From: Entonaema liquescens
Taxonomy: Eukaryota > Ascomycota > Sordariomycetes > Xylariales > Xylariaceae
Length of the DNA: 64,000 bases
Direction of reading: 5' to 3'
NCBI GenBank assembly: GCA_902805475.1
Contig: CADCSX010000002.1
Location: 806,001 to 870,000 of the forward strand
Of the stretch, positions 35,827 through 48,655 are shown one piece after another. The notes beneath the pieces are model-generated. The model searched no databases, was not told the DNA's origin, and worked only from the letters and a program-made list of their open reading frames with translations. Position numbers and translations under genes: made by a program. Positions within the stretch are counted from its first letter, which is position 1. Each line of letters starts with the position of its first letter.

Positions 35827-37325
35827 ATGAGCCGAGTCGCATCAACCATGTCTCTGCCAATTTTAGTCCGAGCGACTCCCGGAGAGGTAAGAATGCAACT
35901 CATCGCATCCGCTGTTATGTGATGTGTGGATTGACTGAGTGTCTCTAGGCGGCTATCAAAGATCAACTAATCATGAAGCTTAAAGAACATGGTGTACTCT
36001 CGGATGAGCAGATGGATGAATTCAAATGCGACGTAGTCATGTACTACCGAGAACGTGATGGAGAACCTCAAAGACAGTCATCACGAATTCGTCAGTCTCG
36101 GCAACCTGAGATAGAGAAAATGTTTAACGATATCGCTTTACACCCATTTATTCCTGCAGTTGTGAAGTATTTTAAGCGCCACGTTTCCAACCACCATTGT
36201 ATCCAAATTTTTGAAGACCTTATTTCAGTCCTTCCAAATGATCAAGATTACTCGCGTCAAACCCAGCGTAATCCCCGCGAAAAGCCCGCGACGCCATTTT
36301 CCATATCCAGAGCAGTAAATTCTCACGCATGCTTTACCCTAAGTAGGTCTCTTATTCTAATATACAAGTAGGAACCCGAGTCTATCATGTCTAATGCCAA
36401 GTTGATCGATACTCTTGCGGCGGCAGCCAATATGGAGCCGTACCGGGCAATCATGATCCGTGGTCAAATCACCTGGTGCGATTCAAGCTACGGTGCGGCG
36501 TCGGGCATATTGAACTTCCAAGTCGGACTCGTCGGCTCTGGCCGACTCGGCCGCAATCATATGCTTGCAGATGTCCCTAACAACTACGTTAGGGATCGTC
36601 TAATGGATTACATTGTCACTGAGCTTGAGAATGATAAGCGAGAGTGTGCGAAGAAAGCTGTGTTTCCTGACCTTTCCGCCGCTGAACTCGAAGAGTACTC
36701 TGATTTAATTATGAAAAGAGCAAAGGAAAGACAGCCCAAGACCGAAGAGGAGATGATTGCGCGAATAGTCGGGAAGAAGCCAATACGGACCGACGGCGAA
36801 GAAAGACATGTGCTAGAGCAAGCTTATGCCATGGACGAAATTGATAACGAGGTCGATCTGACTCCAGAGCCCGGATTCGGAATCCGTGATTACAGCCGTC
36901 AAGGACCAATCTTCTGGTCAATTGTCCAGCCGGACCAAAAGGAATTGACTCCGGAAGAATCGAATTTATATGCAGGTACAGATATCGACAAGAACTGTGA
37001 TCAAATCCGGGCCATGATTGTATCTTTCGTAAACGGCAAGGGATGGACTGCTGACCAATTCCGCTGGACACTAGGAGATGTCTCACGCTCACAATTGACA
37101 GCCTTTCTCGTTAAGAGAGGCCCCAAGCAAGGGATTGATAGCACAGTCTTTAAACTTGGGTGGGAATTCTTCAAAAAGCGCGAGCTACTTGGTTTGCCTT
37201 TAGTAGGCGTTTCTGAAGCCGCCACCACCCGGAAACGCGGTGCCAAACAAACAAATAAGCGCCCGAGAACCGACGGGAGTGAGAGTGGTAGTAGTTCAGG
37301 GAGAAAACGAACGAAAAGGGCATAG
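35827..37325 (+). CDS. DUF7726-containing, probably nuclear protein
   Basis: Exons 35827-35886, 35949-36314 and 36372-37325 give 459 residues in exact frame. Donors are GTAAGA and GTAAAT, with TTGACTGA and TTCTAAT branch regions. An in-frame ATG at 35848 is the alternative start. Residues about 345-415 (DKNCDQIRAMIVSFVN, then TLGDVSRSQLTAFLVKRG and FKLGWEFFKKRE) match the fungal DUF7726 pattern: an NCDQ opening, then a helix-turn-helix-like stretch and a WEFFKKRE end. The C-terminus is strongly basic (TRKRGAKQTNKRPRT, GRKRTKRA), which looks like a nuclear localisation signal. The first 120 residues are charged and not recognised. A DNA-binding or chromatin role is an inference from the shape of the domain. 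An inverted-repeat element lies directly upstream. Confidence 0.8.
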
Positions 37326-37963
37326 TGACTTACTTAACTAGAAGTAAGATACCGGGGGGAGTAGGACAGGGTTTGGAGTGTGTTAACTTTGGGGACAAAA
37401 TCGTAGACATAAGGTAACTCAGCAATGTACAATAGGATAAAAAGGTAGCTGCAAAGCCAGTATTATATTAGGGTAGTAACCCTTCAGTAACTTTGGGTGT
37501 TCTGCATTTGAGTAGTTAATTTTTCATGCTTTAATTACTTCGGTTCTGCCGCATACAATGGGTAGCATGGCATCTTGATAGGTAACCAGATACCCGAGTA
37601 ATCTAGAAATATTTAGACTTAACCCCTATCATGTTCGAGACAACGGTCATTGATACCATAAAGAAAGGTTGAAGACAATGTTTTAATATAAGCATCTTAA
37701 GCTATCATGTTGTATTAACGCACAAAGAGTGAACTTCAAAGCCTCTGTTTGAAAGAGGATTGTTCAAAACTTCATTGCCATTCCCCTTTCTCCTTCTAGG
37801 CACCGTACAAACCATATGATCACTTGTTGATATAATATTCCGGCTCCTCCTGTCCAGGGGTCTGATCAGGCACTCTGGAACCCTATCTGCGTAGGTTCAC
37901 TCAATTGAGACTTCTCAACACAGGCCGTTTTAATTCGCGACTTCAGATCAAACCCTGAACAAA
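37326..37963. other. Intergenic region
   Basis: 638 bp between co-oriented genes. No feature was recognised. Confidence 0.4.
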
Positions 37964-38509
37964 ATGGCGGCCAGAAAAGATCCACGCCCCACACACAAGT
38001 CTCTACCGGAACTTATCATTCCCTTTGACAGACATCAGGCAGAGCCTGAAGAGATTACAGCGAGAAGTGTCGAGAGCTTCTTGGACTACTGTGATAGGAA
38101 CAAGAAGGCGCCTGTCACGCGACTTCCCAACATCGCCGTTATCCCCCCTTCAGGCATTCCGGGCATAGTTCTAGGCGAGAAATGGTATAAGAGGAAGGAG
38201 AAATATCTCCGAAAGATGCTCAGCATCCCCGAGGAGGTAGAAGGTCCAAAGGCCCTTGCATTTACAGATAGTGAATCCGAAAGGCTCGAGGCTCTGGAGG
38301 AGGAGCTTGAAAAGGCCAAGGCTACGCATAAGGACTTGTATCTCGAAACACAAGCAGACCCGTACGATAGGGAGGTGATGAAGAAGTGCAGGGAAGCGCG
38401 GCAAAGGAGGGAGCAGATCAATAATGAGATATCAGAGATCTACCGGCAGAGAGATGCCCGCCGAAACCCCAGAAGGGATGCTAGCCGTCCCGCGAGGGTA
38501 GAGAATTAA
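37964..38509 (+). CDS. Hypothetical coiled-coil protein
   Basis: A single exon of 181 residues; the ATG at 37964 has a strong context (AACAAAATGGC). The N-terminal third has a short conserved-looking segment (RLPNIAVIPPSGIPGIVLGE). Residues about 95-170 form a charged helix (ESERLEALEEELEKAKATHK, then REARQRREQINNEISEIYRQ) that should make a coiled coil, ending in an Arg-rich tail (RRNPRRDASRPARVEN). I do not recognise the family. There are no membrane segments and no signal peptide. Confidence 0.65.
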   Translation: MAARKDPRPTHKSLPELIIPFDRHQAEPEEITARSVESFLDYCDRNKKAPVTRLPNIAVIPPSGIPGIVLGEKWYKRKEKYLRKMLSIPEEVEGPKALAFTDSESERLEALEEELEKAKATHKDLYLETQADPYDREVMKKCREARQRREQINNEISEIYRQRDARRNPRRDASRPARVEN

Positions 38510-39325
38510 CAATTGCCTAGGCAGGTGAGGTGCTAAGGGGTGAGTGCCCACCATTCTCTTTGTCAATGATGTTTTTACGTTTGTGATTGGTACGACGAGT
38601 AGGTATGGACAAGCAATTTGTCAGAAAGGTATCTTCTCATGGTGTTTCCATCGGAGTAAAAGGGCGAGTACAGGCGCATAGGGTACTATATTTTTGACAT
38701 TACATGATCTAGAAAACAACAAAAATAGAAACAGTATAAATAAAACTACACTATCCCTTTAAACTTCTTCTCATCACTTTTGTCTCTCTTTCCCTCGTAA
38801 GGTTTTCAAACGAGAAGTATTGCCTTGAAACTTTGCTGTGACAAACGATTGATTTGTATGTGTTCGTAGGATCATAATGACCTGAGGGCCATGCTCGATT
38901 ATTGTTTGGAAACAGAATGGATTTGATGGAATCTTGGGGCATACTACGGTATATATGGACCAAACAGCGAGAGACGCGCGCTGATGAACAATAGGATTGT
39001 TACTAAACACCTGTTAAGCTCATGAACAGGTTTTTTGTTTCCGTTGTTTAGGCACATCGAAGTGTGCCGAACGGAATATAAATATGGCCTCATCCGCCTC
39101 ATAGTTTATCGACTCTTGAATCACAAAGAAGGAAATTAACCAAGCCAACACATTTATGACTGATTTACTGAGACATCACCATTTCGATAACGAAGCTAGA
39201 GTATTTACCAACCTAGAGCTGAGTAAACCAAAGTTATTCAAGACTGCACAACGCTAGACGACCGAGAGGCTATTTCTTCATATTATTGCAATATCAAATT
39301 CTACCTAAATTCAATATAGGTAAGC
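38510..39325. other. Intergenic region
   Basis: 816 bp. Short frames on the minus strand (38751-39010) are not convincing. Nothing else was seen. Confidence 0.4.
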
Positions 39326-39985
39326 ATGTCGGACCAAAGAGGGTCGAAAGCTTCCCAGGAGGAAGCAAATACAGGAGCTGACAAACCCAGCTCCGGAGAA
39401 CGTGCTGGGAGTTTCACAAGTATCGGAGCCCAGGAAACCACGCAGTCCGTGGATCCAGATAATGCCTCCGGGTATTTTTCTTTTAGCTGGGCCTTCGACG
39501 AGCCCCAGGAGCCCCATGAGCCCCCAAAGGAAACGTCGCCGGCAACAAGCGTGAAAGGCGCCCGCCGGAAGTTTTCATTTGAGTTTGGCCCGGAAGGGTT
39601 TTCCGTATCACCCAGTGCGGCCTCGCCGGTACTGGTTAAGGACGGGAAATACGAAGGATCACCTTCTTCGTTCAGCCTTTCTGATATGGAGAGTGCGAGC
39701 CTGTACAGGCGAGAACTTAACACTCCTGGTACGTCGCGGCCTCAGACGCCGCTCCGCAGAAGGGGTGCCGTGCGAAGCAGGACAACACCGCGAATGAGTG
39801 GGGCAACGGCGCCTGAGATTCATAAGGAATACGCTTCGTTCCCCTTTCCGGAGCCGTCCCCGCCGGAATCCCCTGCGGTTGAGGGACTTCGCAACGCATG
39901 GCTAGGGTTCCAGAGGCCGCTCCGGGCTTACTCATCACCTATTCCCCGGCCTCCTACTCGCGATGATCCCGCGGACTTACGGTAG
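39326..39985 (+). CDS. Hypothetical disordered protein
   Basis: A single exon of 219 residues from ATG 39326. It is rich in Ser, Pro, Glu and Arg throughout and has no predicted fold. Repeated small motifs such as FSFSWAFDEP, RKFSFEFGPEGFSV and FPFPEPSPPESP resemble short linear motifs, and RPQTPLRRRGAVRSRTTPR is basic and phosphorylatable. Its codon use and GC content are higher than those of the surrounding non-coding DNA, which supports a real gene. The function is unknown. Confidence 0.55.
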   Translation: MSDQRGSKASQEEANTGADKPSSGERAGSFTSIGAQETTQSVDPDNASGYFSFSWAFDEPQEPHEPPKETSPATSVKGARRKFSFEFGPEGFSVSPSAASPVLVKDGKYEGSPSSFSLSDMESASLYRRELNTPGTSRPQTPLRRRGAVRSRTTPRMSGATAPEIHKEYASFPFPEPSPPESPAVEGLRNAWLGFQRPLRAYSSPIPRPPTRDDPADLR

Positions 39986-40353
39986 TATGAGACTGAGGCA
40001 CTGGGAGGGGTTGACGGGTGAGAACAGAAAAAAAAAAAAAAAAACCTCGGCTAGTGGGGTTAAGGAGTAAGTGAGTTTTCTGTTGCTGCTGTTTACATGT
40101 TTATATATGTTTTGAAGTTTATAGTTAGTACGTTCTACGAAGTCTTTGGCGAGATGGAGGCATATTGCTTCCACAATCGCGGTGAGTTTTAGGCCCGAAA
40201 ATGTACGTAGCCCTCAACGAAATCTAATAGCAACGATGTAACGAAGCGAATAACGGCTTCGGCTCGGGTTCGAACTGGTTCGACTTGGCCGAAGTGTTCA
40301 TCGATAGCTCAATCTCCAACCGCGGCAGAGCCGTGTCCAGCAGCGTTATTCTA
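39986..40353. other. Intergenic region with a 17-A homopolymer
   Basis: An A-run at 40028-40044 lies about 40 bp after the stop codon of the disordered protein gene. Otherwise nothing was recognised. Confidence 0.4.
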
Positions 40354-40575
40354 TGGAGATATTGATATAGGTATTTTGGGTTTAGCCCCCGGGGGAAATC
40401 CCTAAGAGGGTCTTGGTACTTGGTAAGTGCGGGCAGTTTATGTTTTGTCGATTGCTTTTGTTTTGTGTTTGGAGATATATAAGCCTGTGCTCTCTTGATG
40501 TACTATGTAGAGTATAGATAAGCAAGGATAGCATAGTCAATAAGCAGAATTAGGAGATTATTCCCGTATTCAAAA
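40354..40575 (+). repeat. Possible solo LTR of a copia-type element
   Basis: The segment has the look of a fungal copia LTR: TGGAGATATTGATATAGG at the left, a TATATAAGCC box near 40480, then CTCTTGATGTA, an AATAAGC-type stretch, and a right end GATTATTCCCGTATTC. No internal coding region, second LTR or clean 5-bp duplication is present. The assignment rests on general resemblance only. Confidence 0.3.
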
Positions 40576-43500
40576 GGAAAATATGGCCGTCTCGTAAGAT
40601 ATTGTGAAATACGCGTAAAGTAGTACCTGGCATTGCGCTTAATAACATGACTATAACTTAGTGAGATGTAGTCGACCAAGTTTACGACTTCTCAGGTGCC
40701 ACCAGCCACCAGCACTAGTTGCGCCAGCTGGTATGGTTAGCACTCAGTAGCGGGATGAGTGTTTGCTTTCTCGTATAAGATTGGAGTTTTGGGTTAGACT
40801 GGATTTGCCAATGAATAGGACTAGGTTCGAAGTCTTGACCACCCTGTAGTCATTGCTGCTAATGACGTACGAACTGCCATATTGGGGGGACGACTTTTAG
40901 ACTTCGGTTCCGTAGGACTGGGAATAGATTTAACAATGAGTCAGAAAATTCACCCATTATGGAAACTCTACGGCATTTATGATCGCCGACTAATAATAAA
41001 GACGAAGCGGTTGGGACCGGGCTGACTGGCTGACCGTTAGGGTTAAGATACCGTGATAGACTGCAGCTGAGACTACTATTCCCGACGAAATGGGTAGCTG
41101 ATGGAGATCGACAAGGGTAGGTATCTGCTCGTAAAGCTGAGAACTGAGAGATCAGACAAAGAACCCGTAGACATTAGACATTAGACATTAGACATTAGAC
41201 ATTGCCCCACATAACCATATGTGATGGATACGGGATACAAGATTGTTGAGTGATAGCATATGAAACCGATGTCATATCAAGAGCTGCCTGTCCCCGGAAT
41301 AGCGGTGCAGAGCGTGTATACGTGGTGGACGGGTGTCACTACGTCACCATTGTCAAACAATAATGTGTTATCAGATCTGGTAGGCATCAGACCTGTCATA
41401 TGCAAGGCTAAGGGTTCCCTCTCGTGATACGAAGCACATGTACGCAGGTATGCGCTGCATTCATGCGAGGAAGCAGGAGGATCTTTTGAACAATGTTTCG
41501 AGATTTCTGCAGTCATCAAAACCCGAGCGCGAGACTAGTAACACTGACGGGCTACAGTGTCGCCCCGACATACCGGTATTGGGTACGCACTTGAGAATCG
41601 ATTCGCTACCCAACAGCGTTCCTGCATTGGCGGTTGGCATTGCATCACTAAGGTGCTTCAGTGCATGCAGCCCTGTCTTCCGATCAATGAACTAGGCTAG
41701 CTGACAACGGGCGTAGTCACGATGGTCAAAGAAGACGGTTGCAATTCTAAAATACTCCGAAACCCCAGAAGCACCGGGAACTAGCGCGCTAAATAAGTGC
41801 GCCTTGGCCTATTCCCACGAATGGAATCTATGTATCAGTATCTGAGGTGGATCGTAGTGCGAGCATTGTGAATCTTGGCGTGTGTTTGATGGATCTGGCT
41901 GCCTTGTTAGTCGCTTTATTGCTGGTAGTTCGTCCCGGGGGCCTGGAGTCCCCAAGCGTTGATATAAATATATATTTTTTATTTGTTATCAGCTTCCTGA
42001 GACTTGATGTAAGAAGTCGAAGGGAGAAATCCTTTCTTAATTTGTTCGTTTATAAATCGAATTGCTAGTAAACTACACGTAGATGTAGCTTGCGATGAGG
42101 AGCAAAACCCTTGCTGCTGCTCATCTTTACATGATCGCCTCTCTTGGCGGATCGTGGGTCCGTGGTAACCCAAGCTTAGAGCAGGGCGGACGAACGGACT
42201 TCGCGGGCGTGTGGTAGCCTTAGGCCTTGCATACGGTTGAGGGTTTCTTTTCGACTTGTTGTTTGGTCGCCTGGTCCCTACGTAATGTACTCGCCGGGAA
42301 TTCGTTGGTAGATCGTAGAAGTAGATTTCCACGTGTCGAATCTGGCGGCACAACACAGGGTTTTGACAATTCGATACGGCATGCCAATCTAACTGCTTCA
42401 ACCTAACCTAATAAGTTCACTACAAGTAACTTGCAGTACATACATAGTAACTCGCAGCAGTAGCGTTGACGCAAAGCTCAACCCCGCAAAGAGGTGGCCA
42501 ACCCATGCTGGCGCGGAACTGCTAGTCTCTTGTCCTTCATACATTGTATTGCTACAATGTACTTGTGCAACACACAGACTGTACTACCTCATAGTAGAAA
42601 GCCGCTCGTGCCTAGCTAGGCGAATCTTGGCTATGCTTACTGCATGATGATGGATAACGGTTCGCACGGTGGCGGCCGAACCAGAGTTGATCCCTCTCCC
42701 GGACGGCAGTGAATTTGGTACATGGCTGTATCGTGGAGGGATACATACGGATTAGACGGGAGTCTCTTGGTGAGAGTTTCACCAACTACTTTGGGTTCGT
42801 AGAAAATAGGTGGCTGAAATTCAAGCTGACGGGGGCGGCATGGTTAAAAGTCGAGTCTCCCCTTTTTCGTACCTAGTAATGGTAAAATATCAACTCATAT
42901 GCCTTGTGGATCATGCTTTGTATTCGTGTTCCATGACGTCTCTGCGTCTCTAAGCGCCCATGTTAAAATAATAGGCGATGCGTTGAAACAAAACAAGACG
43001 ACTGCGGGTTGCCTTGCTTTCGAGATGTCAAATTAGTAAATGCGACACTGCCACCCGCTTGTAGGGATGGAAATTCTCGAGGCTTCATGCACAACATATC
43101 CATAGAGTGAGCAATTTCAGGCAAATGGGAGATGTCTAGTCTGATTCGTACGAGACGGGAATTTTGTTTCGAGCAGAGACTGATGGTCATCCTTTTAGAA
43201 TTTGGATTTGACTGGTGAGCGCTTCACAAATTGCATTATCTCGATAACTTGCAGCTTTGAGTTACGTGGAGTCGGAGACTTTGCGCTGGCAACACTTTCT
43301 CATTAGTCTGGTGGAACTTCAAGAACCCTCTCAGTTCTTTACCCCTGGTAGCCCCCTGTCAGATAAAGCCTTTATTGGCTGATCAATGGATGATGTTCCT
43401 GGATAAGTGGAGAGTCTTAAAAAGAAACCATTCGAGATGTTAGGTAAATACAAAGGTACGATGAAACAAACCACCTTGGGTAGATACTTGTTACGGCTTA

Positions 43501-46093
43501 GATGATTATTGCTTAAGTACGCGCTAGCACTAATAAAGCATCTACCCGAGTTGTATCGATACAAGTATAAAGTACATAGTATTTAGTTAATTCTAAATGT
43601 GTGGAGGAACTTCTACTGAAGAAATGGAGCCTTCATAAACTTAAACAATGGGACTTTAAACCCCAAGTTCCTTCAAATTTGGTTTCGAAAGAGCACATAT
43701 AATGATACGAGTTATGGTTAATGGGCTAATGGGCTAATGGGTAAAACTTACATATAAGGATTAGTCGCCTTATTCTCGAATATATCATGCCATAGTAAAG
43801 TTTCCTCGGGGGGACCGACGGACATAAAAGACTTCTTTATTTACATACACACATTGGACCCTGCTTGCTTATGTTTTGTAGCAACTCTGTGCCGTAAAAC
43901 TTGTCGATCATCACGAGGTGTTTCAAGGAATAATGGAATGCATTGATAACCGCACAAGCCATACTTAGCTTGTTAGTTAACCTTCTAAGGATCTCATCCA
44001 TCTCCACTACATACATAGCAGCATCCCGATCCTCTCTGGTAATTTACTACCCGCGATGCACATTCGGGGGGTGGTTTGCTTGGCCCGACCAGTTCTTTAT
44101 GTCGTCGAAAAGTATTAACAAAAGAATACCGTATGATTCGTCGGACTCTTCGCAAACATAATTTCCTATGCTCATTATTATCAATAGCATATTAACTTAT
44201 AAGCAGGGTTAGAGGTGATGTTGGCTATTATATTAGTAGCATCTGAACGGAGTATATGCTTTATACAGTTTAAGTGATAACGATAAAAAAGGTACACTAA
44301 TGCAACCGTTCCGGACGGAGTCGATCCATAATCGCCTTCCCCCACCATCTTATTTTCCGCTTACAACGAAGAATAAATATGTACATATACATGTGGTAGT
44401 TCTATAGAGACTTCTTTAAAAATAGACTTGTTACAGTGATTTGTGCGACCGCCAGACCGCTAGACGGAAAACAGCCTATCCCTGACAGTGACCGGCATTG
44501 AGATGCACAAATACGGTACAGTTACACACCATCTCGACGTTACCTGACTTTCTCATTCGCCTCGGTGGGGGGGAAGGAAAAGAAAGAACCAAAGAAAAAG
44601 GACAGGTCGAGGCTGTAACCATTTTAATCATACTTATGACTAATATTTAATTCTTATACCTAAGGTAACTCAAGTGGTTATTGTAAAATGCTCGACGAAT
44701 AAAATATACAAATGCCATTTTTCATTTCTTTTTATCTTGATTTGCCAATTGAACTTTTCTTTCGGCATCTATCATTCAACTAACTGTTTACTTATCAATC
44801 AATACTTTTTAGGGATGCCTGTGGTATCTTAATATTCCTCTTTCCCCCCCCTTTACAGCTATTATACCGTTAGTGGTACCTTAGATCCAGGTCGCTTCCG
44901 GATTAATCGATAGCGTCGAGCCTTTCCTTCTGTTTTTGTACATGCAGCCGACTATCTAACCGAATTATCATTATCACTTTTTTATTATTATTATTATTTT
45001 ATTAACGTGGCTGTGGTACCTACCGGCGTACCTGTTACATCTACATTCACCCACTTACATACAACTTCTCGAGTTTCTTCCCCCAAAGTCTCCAAGTCCC
45101 TAAGTCCCCAAGCCTCCCCCCAAGCGCTTTCTACCCATCCACCATCCCGCAGTTATCCAGAACTGCCATACAAGACTTCCCACCCCTTTATTATTGTACA
45201 CCACACAACTACACACCCCGACCATCTTGCGCCCTGTCGCAGCCCAGTCTTTTGAACGTTGACCCCTCTCTCGCCTTCTTCGTCTTAGTCAATTTCCAAC
45301 CCATTCCGTGCAACGCCTAGCATGACTTCTTGAAGACCCTATGTCTTGAGACTTATCCGTGTGTACGACTTGTTTTTCCCAACTTTGCGGCTTGTTTTGT
45401 CGCAGCGCAACTCAGCGCAGCCCTCTCATCACCCGCCCAGCCTGGCCCTACGTTGTCAGACCTTCATTAGCTGTTCGACCGAAGATTGACGATATAATTC
45501 GGGATCAAGAACTCGTCACGACACCCGCCATCCGCAATTGAACATAGGCAGCAAGACTTCTTCTTATTGCCTTACTTAGTCGCAGTCGACTTTTGACCTT
45601 GAGCGTATATTCGTACGCACTCGTCAACCTTGTTGGCCGATTCAGAGGACCCTGTCTCCCTTGCGGGAATCCAAATCAACCACCCGAACAGTCGACGGAT
45701 CGAAACCATTCCGGTTTAACCACGTTGAATCTGGCCCTCGCTGGTCCGTTGTGCCGTCCTCGACTCCGATCCACCTAAACAAAATAATCCACGTCCAAGT
45801 TTATCGATTGTAGATCGACCAATTCAACATACACGCTCGTCTTACGTGATCGATGAGACGACTCGACTGTTTCTACCATCGCCCCTTGTAAAGTATCTTT
45901 ATCGAAGTCCGATAGATTGTAGATATAATACCTGTACCGGTTCGATACGGATCCGTCCTAGCGCGCGGTTGAAGATTTTTGGTACTTTGGAATGATCGCA
46001 TTTCGCCGGTGTGCTTAGCTTGCTACTGTAGTGTTGTTAGCAAAGCGGCATTAAGGCCATCGAACGATCGAAACTGGGTTATCACGCTCAAAT
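40576..46093. other. 5.5-kb gene-free region
   Basis: Only short frames on both strands, none with recognisable motifs. The longest, 41979-42401 minus, has a random-looking composition. From about 44750 to 46090 the sequence becomes pyrimidine-rich, which fits a long promoter and 5' leader of the RasGAP gene. No tRNA or rRNA was recognised. Confidence 0.45.
41168..41202 (+). repeat. 7-bp tandem repeat, five copies
   Basis: Five perfect copies of TAGACAT. Confidence 0.9.
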
Positions 46094-48655
46094 ATGTCAG
46101 TCATGTTACAAACACCTTCTAGGGCATCGACGGCCTCGTCTTCCTCTTTTCAACCGATTTCGCGTCAGAACACCATGTCTTCCTACGAGGGCTCGCGCTC
46201 GGCGCGACAGTCTAAGCGAATGTCTATGTCAGCTCTGTACCTATCCATGTCAGCAAACGAGTCTGACCTCGAGATCGAAGATGACCTCGCAAAAGGTAAG
46301 CGACACAGGCGTTGATGTTAATAAAATGAGACGATGCTGATATCGATGTTGGAGTATAGCCCAGAAAATACTGCGAGAGTTGAAATCTAAAATTTCTTCC
46401 CAATCGAAGAAGAATTTCGTTCTCGAAAAAGATGTTCGATATCTCGATTCTCGAATCGCTTTGCTTATCCAAACCGCATGGCTCTGGAAGAGGTTTGTCG
46501 AGTTTCTCCTGTGATAACAACCACAACTAAACGAGTATTTAGCAAAACGAAGTGGCCAGCCATCTCGAGGATGCTACCGATTTACAGGAGGGCGCATTCC
46601 CTAACGACGACAAAACGCAGAAATACGGCAATCTTCTGTTCTTGCTGCAATCCGAACCAAGACACATTGCGCACCTCTGTAGATTGGTGTCTATGTCAGA
46701 GATCGACTCGCTTCTGCAGACGGTCATGTTTACCATATATGGAAACCAGTATGAGAGTCGAGAAGAGCATCTTCTCTTGACTATGTTTCAAGTAAGTTGA
46801 TAAACATTTCCGCCCGACGGTGTAGTTCCGAGTATTAACTATATCTAGTCTGTCCTAACCTACCAATTCGATACGACTCCCGAGTACTCATCTCTCCTCC
46901 GAGCCAATACTCCTGTTTCTCGTATGATGACTACCTACACTAGGCGTGGGCCAGGGCAGAGTTTCTTGCGATCGGTATTGGCGGATAGAATCAACAGCCT
47001 GATCGAATTAACAGATTTAGATCTCGAAATTAACCCCCTGAAAGTTTACGAACGCATGTGCCAACAAATCGAAGAGGATACCGGTAGCCTCCCGCCAACG
47101 CTTCCTAGGGGTATTACTGGCGAGCAAGCAGCTGAAAACCCTCAAGTGCAAAAGATCATAGAGCCGCGTTTAACTATGCTGACTGAGATTGCTAACGGTT
47201 TCCTGCAAACAATCATCGAGGGACTCGAGGAGGCTCCCTATGGAATTCGATGGATATGTAAGCAGATTCGAAGTCTGACAAAACGAAAATACCCCGATGC
47301 GAACGATCAGGTTATCTGCACGTTGATCGGTGGTTTTTTCTTCCTGCGTTTCATCAATCCCGCCATTGTCACACCGAAATCGTACATGCTCATCGACGGG
47401 GTGCCCTCTGACCGGCCACGCCGAACCCTTACATTGGTCGCTAAGATGCTACAGAACTTGGCTAATAAGCCATCGTATGCAAAGGAACCATACATGGCAA
47501 AATTACAGCCGTTCATCCAACAGAACAAAGATCGGGTCAACAAGTTTATGCTGGATCTCTGTGAAGTCCAAGATTTTTATGAGAGTCTGGAAATGGATAA
47601 TTATGTAGCACTGTCGAAGAAGGACCTAGAGCTTTCCATTACACTGAACGAGATCTACGCCATGCACTCCTTGATCGAAAAACATAGTGGGGAACTCTGT
47701 AAGGACGAAAACTCCCACTTATCCCAAATCATATCAGAATTGGGCCATGCGCCTGCACAAGTGCCCCGGAAGGAGAATAGGGCCATTAACCTCCCCCTTT
47801 TCAGCCGATGGGAGACGGCTATTGACGATTTGACTGCCGCCCTGGATATTACTCAGGAGGAAGTCTACTTCATGGAAGCCAAGTCCATCTTCGTCCAAGT
47901 TATGCGTTCTATTCCCGCCAATAGTTCGGTTGCTCGACGGCCCCTACGCCTAGAGAGGATCGCGGATGCGGCAGCTACGTCGAGGAACGATGCTGTGATG
48001 GTTCGGAAAGGTATCCGCGCCATGGAACTGCTCAGTCAACTCCAAGAGATGAAGGTTATTGATAAGTCCGATCAATTTGGCTTATTGAGGGATGAGGTTG
48101 AGCAAGAGTTGCAGCACCTAGGCTCCTTGAAAGATGGTGTCATTGCCGAAACAGCTAAGCTCGAAGAAGTATACAAGACGATTAGAGATCACAATTCATA
48201 CCTCGTCGGCCAACTCGAGACATACAAGAGCTATCTTCATAACGTACGAAGCCAGTCCGAAGGCACGAGGCGGAAGCAGCAAAAACAGCAAGTTCTTGGC
48301 CCGTACAAGTTTACTCACCAGCAGCTAGAAAAGGAAGGCGTTATACAGAAGAGCAATGTTCCTGACAATAGGAGAGCCAACATCTACTTCAATTTCACAA
48401 GTCCTTTACCAGGGACCTTCGTCATCTCACTACATTATAAAGGTTAGTTATAGCAAACGTAAACCATCCTGTTCTCTAGCTAATTAGTATATAGGACGCA
48501 ACCGTGGTCTATTGGAACTCGACTTGAAGCTCGACGACCTATTAGAAATGCAGAAGGACAACCAAGACGACCTAGATCTGGAATACGTGCAATTCAATGT
48601 CACGAAGGTACTGGCTTTGCTAAACAAGCGCTTTGCCAGGAAGAAAGGCTGGTAA
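46094..48655 (+). CDS. Ras GTPase-activating protein (IQGAP-related, Gap1/Sar1 type), with an apparent 1-nt deletion
   Basis: Exons 46094-46295, 46360-46492, 46543-46791, 46849-48442 and 48495-48655 total 2339 nt, one short of 780 codons. Exon 2 reads SKKNFVLEKDVRYLDSRIA in one frame, but its end must read NRMALEE to join exon 3 (QNEVASHLED). The shift falls at AAA 46471-46473, where a fourth A would restore the frame. Exon 4 carries the RasGAP domain: LLLTMFQ, then RMMTTYTRRGPGQSFLRSVL, GGFFFLRFINPAIVTPKSY and NLANKPSYAKEPYMAKLQPF. Exons 4-5 hold the RasGAP C-terminal domain. The N-terminus is Ser-rich. The protein should speed GTP hydrolysis on Ras at the cell cortex, affecting polarity and septation. 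A base missing from the sequence read is as likely as a real mutation. Confidence 0.88.

Noticed and set aside
41979..42401. 140-codon minus-strand frame
   Set aside because: Low-information Arg/Pro/Ser composition and no conserved pattern; probably chance in a gene-free region.
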